A stretch of 64,000 nt of DNA, from positions 476,169,657 through 476,233,656 of the forward strand of contig NC_081412.1 of assembly GCF_030272615.1 (NCBI RefSeq), written 5' to 3'. This document shows, in pieces, positions 57,842 to 64,000 of the stretch. Position 1 is the first letter of the stretch; each line of letters opens with the position of its first letter. The notes under the pieces were generated by a model that was not told where the DNA came from, made no database searches, and worked only from the letters and a program-made list of their open reading frames with translations. This stretch comes from Cryptomeria japonica. Its lineage: Eukaryota > Streptophyta > Pinopsida > Cupressales > Cupressaceae. The translations under genes and the position numbers were made by a program.

Positions 57842-58759
57842 CTAGAACTTACTCTCGGTGAAAGGTTTAGTGAATATGTCAGCAACCTACTCCGCTATAG
57901 GACAATACTGCAAATCAATGACTTGCTCCTGAATGAGCTCTCGGATATAGTGCATACGAATCTCGATGTGTTTGGTCTGCTAGTGCTGGACCGGGTTCTT
58001 CGAGATTGCAATAGCACTTTGATTGTCACAATGTAGAACTGTCGACCATGGAGTGGTGAATCCAAACTCTGTGAGAATCTGCTGGAGCCAAATGGTCTCA
58101 GTCACTACATTAATAGCACCTCGATACTCAGCTTCAGTCAAAGAGAGAGCAATAGCATGTTGCTTCTTGCTCTGCCAACAAATGGGGCCCAAACCAAGGT
58201 GAAAACTATAATCGGAAGTAGACTTACGATCATCAAGATCGCTAACCCAATCGGAGTCTATGTAACCAACCAAGCGAAGTCCTGTGCCTGCTGCATAGTG
58301 AATCCCATAGTGATGTGTACCCTGGATGTAATGAAGGATGCGTTTGGCGGCTTTCCATTGAAGCTCATGTGGTTCCTGCATGAAGCAGGAAACCATGCCA
58401 ACTGCAAATGAAATATCAGGGCGTGTATGGGTCAAGTAGATGAGACTACCCACAAGTTGACGATACAAAGTGGCATCAACTGGTGGAGAAGAACACTGAG
58501 CCTCAAGCTTGACTCCTGAAAGAAAGGGAGTCAGGGTAGGCTTATAATCAGCCATATGAAAGCGTGCAAGTAGATCAAGAGCATACTTGGGCTGTGAAAG
58601 TGTAATCCCGAAAGGTGACTATGAAATCTCTGTCCCGAGAAAGTAGTGTAAAAGACCCAAGTCAGTCATAGCAAATTTGTCATGCAAAGCAGATTTGACC
58701 CTACTAATGATGGATGTGGTACTCCTTGTAATGATCAAGTCATCAACATAGAGCACAAG
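57842..58759 (-). pseudogene. Copia RT end and RNase H
   Basis: At the cut the minus strand reads LVLYVDDLI, the copia RT active site, followed by the 191-codon open piece 58555-57980. Landmarks: YRQLVGSLIYLTHTRPDISFAVG, WKAAKRILHYIQGT, and RNase H with YIDSDWVSD (Asp), SLTEAEYRG (Glu) and LHCDNQSAI (Asp). The usual ending follows: TKHIEIRMHYIREL, then VADIFTKPF, with two TAG stops inside it. RNase H would degrade the RNA strand during copying. RT is lost upstream through the insertion at 58760. Confidence 0.88.
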
Positions 58760-59280
58760 TGTAGCGTCGTAAATTGTACACACTTGCTAGGGTGGTACAA
58801 TTTCACACCTAGTTTAGCACTCGCCTTGGCGCATGTTGCATTTTGCATTGCATTTCCCCTTTAGCACTTAATTAATTAAATTAATTAGGTCTAAGGTTTT
58901 ATTTTATCATCTCCCATATCATAAAGTTGGGCCCTTTTCATTAAAGTATGCCCCTTTCATTTTATTCCTCCAATACATCATTTAATCAAAAACCCTAATA
59001 AGGTCCTATTTTGAACTTGGGGGCTTGATTTCAGGGGTCAAAACATCTCAAAATCACCTGTAACTTTGGGATTCTCTCTAAAATCATCATATCCGACGGC
59101 CTTGAAAATTTGGTGAAAAGTTGTTGGGACCATGGCGCCTAGAGTGCACACGGTCCCGGACATTTTTCCCAAAATTTTAGGAGCGCAATCCAATCATAAA
59201 ATAAAGCTTAACCCCAAGAAATTGGTGGGAGATTCAATCTCTAGGTTGGCCAAAAGTTGAAATTAAGACCTAGGGTTTCA

Positions 59281-59290
59281 TATATAAGAG
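59281..59290 (+). promoter_or_regulatory. TATA box of LTR D
   Basis: TATATAAGAG followed by CTCTCTTTCTTC about 520 bases into the LTR. Confidence 0.55.
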
Positions 59291-59889
59291 CTCTCTTTCT
59301 TCATCTGAAAGGATCCGAATTTTTGGTTTCAGGGACCTTCTATGCAGTGAAAGAGCAAATCTTTGAAGACTTCAACAACATTCAACATCCATCCATCAAG
59401 CATCTATCAATTTCATTCATCCATTTAGGGCTTTGAAGGCATTGAAGAACAATAAGGGATCACCGACTGAAGATTGGCTTGTACCCTCCTTTGGGGTTGG
59501 GTATGATTTCATGTTGTTTTCATGTCTTTGCATAAGCTTCATCATATCATTTGTATTCATGCTTTAGATCACTTTGCATCTTGATTTGGAGCATTTACAT
59601 TATCATGTACAAGCAATTAGGGTTTACTTTCTAGGTTGCTCTAGTTCGCTTACTTGCATTTTAGGATCTTGCACACACACAAGGTCTGCACACACTACTT
59701 TTACAATACAACTTGGCTATTAGTGGAGGTGGAAATCACCAAAGTGGGGGTTTGACTAAGGCAAAACTCTATATAGCCACCCACCATACCTTTTCAGATA
59801 TAAGTGCAGAATTCAAGATTCGGACGACGCCGCAAGTTGCAAATCCGACGGAAGCGGACTGAGATAGAACAACACACCAAATTTCAGAG

Positions 59890-59995
59890 CAAAAGACCAG
59901 GATAGGGGCATGGGGTGCCCTGGTCCTGCTAGGATAGGGGTACTGGGCACCTTGGTCCCTAGGATAGGGGCGCTTGGCCCCCTGGCCCTTCTGTC
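59890..59995 (+). repeat. GC-rich direct repeats in LTR D
   Basis: Three units of about 32-38 bases: AGGATAGGGGCATGGGGTGCC, then AGGATAGGGGTACTGGGCACC, then AGGATAGGGGCGCTTGGCCC, each followed by a CCTGGTCC-like tail. They correspond in place and style to 3738-3850 of LTR C. Confidence 0.7.
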
Positions 59996-60421
59996 AGAGA
60001 ACAATTTTTAGCATTTCTGACAGTTTTCCAGGTTGTAAAATAGCAGTTTCAGGAGCAGAATCAGGACAGTGGCGTATGCACCCCCGTCCTGAACATTTCC
60101 ACTCAGATTTTAACCCCAGGTACACATCTACATTCTCATTTTATCCTTGTGTTTACAGCTTTTCATCACTTAATCTCAATCTTGCAATCTTGTTACTAGT
60201 TCATACTTGCACTCTAGGGCTAGTAGTTGAACTTGCATCATTGTATCTATCATTTGCAACAAAGGAATAGAAATCCTAATAGGTAGCCCATGGCTCTCTC
60301 TTCCATAAAAAGAAGTAGCCAATTGTGTGATACCTCTAGGCTCTTTCGTATTCCACAAGTGTGTGACTGAAAGTGAGATGAGGGCATGTTTGCTTAGTGT
60401 CACTTTTTCCCCTACACATTT

Positions 60422-60439
60422 TGGTGAACCCAACGTGAA
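60422..60439 (+). promoter_or_regulatory. Primer binding site, element D
   Basis: TGGTGAACCCAACGTGAA lies five bases after the CTACA end of the LTR. The TGG start fits a tRNA complement; the tRNA is not identified. Confidence 0.55.
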
Positions 60440-60763
60440 ATCCAATCTTCTGTAATTTTGATTTATGTTTTCAAATTTGAGTATTTATTCTATTTCAAAT
60501 TAAAATTTGTATTTACAAGTTTTAATTTCTTGCAAGATTCAAAAATTCAAGAGAAATTTTTTGCTAAAACCCTAATTTTTCAATTCAAAGTTGAACTTGT
60601 GGATAGCTTAATTGGGATCAATAATTTCAAATCTGATTTAGGAACTCATTTGAATCATAAATTTCATTTTCTAAATCTACATTTTAAGTGCTTGCATTGG
60701 TTAAAATTAAACATTTCCTTCTATTTTGCATGTGTTATCATTTGAAAAAGGAAAATTGTTGTC

Positions 60764-62650
60764 ATGATGCATTCATTTCATAGATGTGATAATGGGTTAG
60801 CTTCCCTTGTTTCAATTTTTCCTTCTCCTAAAGAACCTCCCCCCATCTATAACAAAATTTTAGTGCCTAAAAGAGTTGCTACCAATCCCTTTGAGACTCT
60901 CCCATTCTCTAAGGATAAAGACTTTAAGAGTGATCTTGACAATTCTCCTAAAACGTGCCCTTCCTATTTAGCTATCCTAGAGGAAGAGAATGATATCATA
61001 AACACCTTTCTTAATGTTACTTCACCTTCCCTACATGATGCCTCTCTAAGTGAAAAGGCATTGATGGAAATTGACTTATTTTCTCCTAAAGTTGGTCCTT
61101 CCAATGGGGGCATGTTAGTGCAACAAGAGGTTATGAACACTTCTTTCAAAGATCTCCTTCCCAAGCATGAATCTTTGGAGAAATATGTTCATGTTCCTCC
61201 TAAAAAACACTCCCTTCATGAGGATCCTTTTGTGCAAGAAGATGACATTATCCCTACATTCCCTAGTGATGGCATTTCCTTTTCCAAAAAAATTCCAACT
61301 AGAGATGATGAATTAATGATAAATGGTTACCCTTCTCCTAAAGTTTGTCTTACCCATAAGCATCCCTTAGAGAAAGAAGATGAAATAATAAGCAATTTCC
61401 TTAATTCTCTCTCCCCTAAAGAACATATTGAACATATTTTGAGGAAAGAGGATGAGTTTAACACATCTATTGATGCTCTCCCTCCTAAGGATGAGGAATT
61501 AATAAACAATGTTATCTCCTCTCCCGAAATTGACAATACTTCAAACATTCCTTTCAACAACCTCACTATTTGGGATGAACCATTAGAAGAAGGTATAGAT
61601 TATTCTCTACCCCTAGCCAAAGGGGATGAAATCAAGATTGAAAACTCCCTTGATAGTTTCTCACCTTCCTTGATTCTCAATTATTCTCCCTCTCCTCAAC
61701 TTGGTTCTACTCATAAGGAAACCCTAGTTCAAAGCAAGATGGTTAACATCTCTGATCTCCCTCTCAAAAGTGATACTTTAGAGAGTAATGTTGATCCTTC
61801 TCCTAGAGAGTTTATTCCCCATGTAGATCCTTTGATGATAGAGGATGATATGACCTTTCCTAGTATTACTCTTCCTACTAGAACATCAATGCCTACCCTT
61901 TGTCTCTCTCCTAAAATTGTTTTAATCCGTGATGAGATTTTAGTGCAAGAGAAGACTATCAATAATTCTTCCAACACTTTTGTTCATTCCTCTAAACCAT
62001 CCTCAATTAATTTGATACGTGTGAATGAAATACCTAACAAACCTCTCTTCACTGTCCAAGGTGCCTGTCCTTCTCAAAATTCTCAACCTTTAAATAAGCC
62101 TATCTTAGTGGTCCAAGGTGGTTATGCTAATGATTCTTTTTGCACTCCTATTAAACCTATTATTACTGTGCAAGGAGGTTATTCTACTAAGAGCCCTTAT
62201 GAGTATGCTAAGCAACTGACTAGAGAGAGTTATAATGCGGTTGCTCATACCTATAACACCAGAAATAATAGGCAACCTAATCCTCCTCCAGTTATCCCAA
62301 CTTCACTTCCTCCTTCCCAACCTATTCTTCCGCAAGCTCCACGTATTTCACAAGTTCTCGGTAAGGAATATGATCTCATAGAACAACTTAAAGCTACCCC
62401 TGCTAAGATATCCCTTTGGCATTTGATCCAAACTTCTTCTGCTCATCATGGAATGTTACAAGATGCCTTGAAAGATTTGAATGTTCCTCCACCTAATACA
62501 TCTAGTAATATAGTGTCTTTGGTTAACTTTGTGATGAATCCTAAAGCTCAAATTGTGTTTACTCAAGATGAGTTGCCTACTAGCGAAATTCAACATCAAT
62601 ATGATCCCTTGATGATTGTGGTTATCATAAATGACACTGCTATAAGATGA
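60764..62650 (+). CDS. Repeat-rich polyprotein N-terminus, element D
   Basis: A 628-codon open frame. Residues about 20-430 show no Gag core; instead degenerate repeats of roughly 35-50 residues recur, with SPK(V/I), a short spacer, an L-x-(K/Q)E-DEI-like acidic part and a hydrophobic F-x-D/N-x-L-(P/S) part (for example HPLEKEDEIISNFLNSLSPK). At about 425-490 a 25-residue unit occurs three times with PLFTVQGA, PILVVQGGY and PIITVQGGY. From about 515 a conserved lead-in to the protease appears (YDLIEQLKATPAKISLWHLI, ALKDLNVP). It ends in TGA, after which the same phase continues with the protease motif. The true start could be upstream. The function of the repeat region is unknown. Confidence 0.7.
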   Translation: MMHSFHRCDNGLASLVSIFPSPKEPPPIYNKILVPKRVATNPFETLPFSKDKDFKSDLDNSPKTCPSYLAILEEENDIINTFLNVTSPSLHDASLSEKALMEIDLFSPKVGPSNGGMLVQQEVMNTSFKDLLPKHESLEKYVHVPPKKHSLHEDPFVQEDDIIPTFPSDGISFSKKIPTRDDELMINGYPSPKVCLTHKHPLEKEDEIISNFLNSLSPKEHIEHILRKEDEFNTSIDALPPKDEELINNVISSPEIDNTSNIPFNNLTIWDEPLEEGIDYSLPLAKGDEIKIENSLDSFSPSLILNYSPSPQLGSTHKETLVQSKMVNISDLPLKSDTLESNVDPSPREFIPHVDPLMIEDDMTFPSITLPTRTSMPTLCLSPKIVLIRDEILVQEKTINNSSNTFVHSSKPSSINLIRVNEIPNKPLFTVQGACPSQNSQPLNKPILVVQGGYANDSFCTPIKPIITVQGGYSTKSPYEYAKQLTRESYNAVAHTYNTRNNRQPNPPPVIPTSLPPSQPILPQAPRISQVLGKEYDLIEQLKATPAKISLWHLIQTSSAHHGMLQDALKDLNVPPPNTSSNIVSLVNFVMNPKAQIVFTQDELPTSEIQHQYDPLMIVVIINDTAIR

Positions 62651-63952
62651 ACACTGGTAGATAATGGTTATGGCCTTAATGTGTGTAGCATTAATCTATT
62701 GCATAAGATGAATGTGGATACATCCCTTATTGAGCCTGACTCTCGTCCCATTCGAGGCTTTGATAATGTGGCTAAGTCTTCATTAGGTATTATCACCTTA
62801 CCCATCACAGTGGGACCTATTACTTTGCCTACTCCTATGCATGTTATGTCGGGAAATCTAACATACAACTTGTTATTAGGGAGACCTTGGATTCACAGTA
62901 TGCAAGTTGTCCCCTCTACATTGCATAGACAAGTTAAATTTATTTATAATAATAAGACATATACCTTGATAGGTGATACTAATTTTCAAGCTTGTTTGCA
63001 AACATCTACTTCCAAAGGGAGTTCTTCTAAGCCTTCCTCTTCTAGTGATGACTCGTTAATCAAGATACCTATGGATGAATCATCACCCCCTGATAATCAA
63101 AATTCTTTGGATGAGTCTGAAGTTCCTGAAGAAGATTCTTCTCAACTTGAATCTACACATGAAAAGGTTTTTGATCCTAAGAAGGTTCTCGCAGAAGACG
63201 ATTGGAGATCTCTTGATTTCAATCCCACCTTTGTAGGTGAGTACAGGGTTCCTCCTAGAGAGCTTAAAGCTAAAAAGAAGGAAGAAACTAGAGATCAATC
63301 AGTCTTACCTGAACCTATGAGCAATAATTTTGTGGCCGCTTCTCAAACCTCTTCTCCTCACACCTCTAATTCTGAAGGATTTGATTCTTTGTCTTATGAA
63401 AAACCACCTTTTCTTTCTGAAATGGCTAATCGTTATGGTCGTGGTTTCCATATTTTGGCTAAGAGTGGCTATAGTGGAAATGTTTGTGGCGCAAATGAAC
63501 AAGGAATTAAAGTTCCTTTAGAACATAACATGATTGAATATTCATTTGGACTTGGATATAATCTTTCTAATCCCACCAAAGCATCTAAAAAACCATCTCT
63601 CAATGTGAATGCTATATTTAGTAGTGATGATGATCTCACTTCAACTAAATCATCTTCTACTTCTATCAACTCTCATTCCCCTCATAAGGAAATATTGGCA
63701 ATGAACAAATCTCTTTATGACTCCCCTCAAATTTCTAAATCCACTTATGAATATTTATCTCCTATTCATCATAAAGTCCTTTCCTCCAGAGATAAGGCTC
63801 TAATAAATTACACTCATCTCTCTTCTAAGATTTCTCGTAACTTCCCTTCTTCAATTTTTATCATTTTATACATGTTTTTGATCTCACTTATGGTTGAGCA
63901 TTCAACATGTCATATTCAAATACCTCATTCAATCTATCATGTCTTTAAATAA
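62651..63952 (+). CDS. Protease and G-patch-like part of the element D polyprotein
   Basis: In phase with the preceding frame after the TGA at 62648. The protease active-site motif LVDNGYGLNVCS (D-N-G) comes within ten codons, followed by ITLPITVGP, TYNLLLGRPWIHSMQVVPSTLHR (intact LLGRPW) and a Ser-rich acidic linker. Near 63430-63570 the segment RGFHILAKSGYSGN and GANEQGIKVPLEH with FGLGY is G-patch-like. Proteases of this type free the element enzymes from the polyprotein. The frame ends about 50 bases before the window edge, so RT, if present, is outside. Confidence 0.72.
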   Translation, partial: TLVDNGYGLNVCSINLLHKMNVDTSLIEPDSRPIRGFDNVAKSSLGIITLPITVGPITLPTPMHVMSGNLTYNLLLGRPWIHSMQVVPSTLHRQVKFIYNNKTYTLIGDTNFQACLQTSTSKGSSSKPSSSSDDSLIKIPMDESSPPDNQNSLDESEVPEEDSSQLESTHEKVFDPKKVLAEDDWRSLDFNPTFVGEYRVPPRELKAKKKEETRDQSVLPEPMSNNFVAASQTSSPHTSNSEGFDSLSYEKPPFLSEMANRYGRGFHILAKSGYSGNVCGANEQGIKVPLEHNMIEYSFGLGYNLSNPTKASKKPSLNVNAIFSSDDDLTSTKSSSTSINSHSPHKEILAMNKSLYDSPQISKSTYEYLSPIHHKVLSSRDKALINYTHLSSKISRNFPSSIFIILYMFLISLMVEHSTCHIQIPHSIYHVFK

Positions 63953-64000
63953 CATTAATGGCTATTATGTTGCTCATCATTATGTGACATTGGTAGCTCA

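Larger units (their letters stand above)
57069..58759 (-). mobile_element. 3' part of a Ty1/copia element, cut by element D
   Basis: It comprises the end of RT, RNase H, an untranslated region of about 300 bases with CCCCCCC-rich repeats (complement), a polypurine tract and the 3' LTR. The sequence stops exactly where the LTR of element D begins. The remainder should lie beyond the window, after element D. Confidence 0.8.
58760..60416 (+). repeat. 5' LTR of element D
   Basis: It starts TGTAGCGTCG at the break in the copia frame and ends TTTTTCCCCTACA just before the primer site, giving TGTAG...CTACA ends. TATATAAGAG at 59281-59290 is the TATA box. GC-rich repeats lie at 59890-59995 and a GGACCATGGCGCC copy at 59130. 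Confidence 0.75.
58760..64000 (+). mobile_element. Element D: 5' part of a gypsy-type element
   Basis: LTR, primer site, leader and a long polyprotein frame run off the window end. It is inserted in the copia RT; the five bases before it (ACAAG) are the expected target duplication, the second copy of which lies outside. LTR ends and a GC-rich motif relate it to element C. Confidence 0.75.

Overview
The window looks like intergenic DNA from a large plant nuclear genome, most likely a conifer or other gymnosperm. That is an inference from the types of Ty3/gypsy (Tat-like) elements, the plant mobile domain (PMD) open frames, the AT-rich composition and the absence of any convincing host gene; no species can be named. 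Essentially everything recognisable is retrotransposon or tandem repeat. Nearly all coding regions carry in-frame stops, so this is a graveyard of nested elements rather than a set of working genes.

Layout. (1) 1-4696: the 3' part of a gypsy-type element (element C) with a Gag/protease-like frame, no pol, a polypurine tract and a 3' LTR. (2) 4697-7661: unassigned DNA, then a minus-strand chromovirus integrase remnant and a copia-like LTR fragment. (3) 7667-25997: a complete 18.3-kb gypsy element (element G) with 5-bp target duplications (AAGTG), TGTTG...CAACA ends, and LTRs of about 6.1 kb each, nearly as long as the internal region. Each LTR carries an array of palindromes and a frame of about 1,190 codons unrelated to gag or pol. 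Internally the order is Gag, protease, an extra RNase H, RT, RNase H, integrase; the extra RNase H lies before RT instead of after it. (4) 26003-31338: unassigned DNA, a GA microsatellite and a 3.9-kb minisatellite built from both orientations of a 20-bp unit. (5) 31339-38764: part of a minus-strand Tat-like element (element B): an LTR split by a solo LTR of another insertion, a polypurine tract and an antisense PMD frame that is itself interrupted by a 1.4-kb insertion. (6) 38765-56382: a related minus-strand Tat-like element (element A) with both LTR copies, a tRNA-Lys-type primer binding site, Gag, protease, G-patch, RT, RNase H, second RNase H and integrase in one reading frame broken only by stops, plus an antisense PMD frame. 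(7) 57069-58759: the 3' end of a minus-strand Ty1/copia element, cut inside its RT YVDD motif by (8) 58760-64000: the 5' part of another gypsy element (element D) with LTR, primer site and a long frame in which a repeat-rich segment stands where Gag would be expected, followed by protease-like and G-patch-like regions.

How the parts relate. Elements A and B share LTR family, PMD frame and a peculiar short-motif (GCGCTA) array. C and D share LTR ends and a GC-rich GGCGCC/GGTCCC motif. The strongest candidates for undescribed biology are the coding, palindrome-studded giant LTR of element G, the displaced RNase H of the same element, and the inverted-unit minisatellite.
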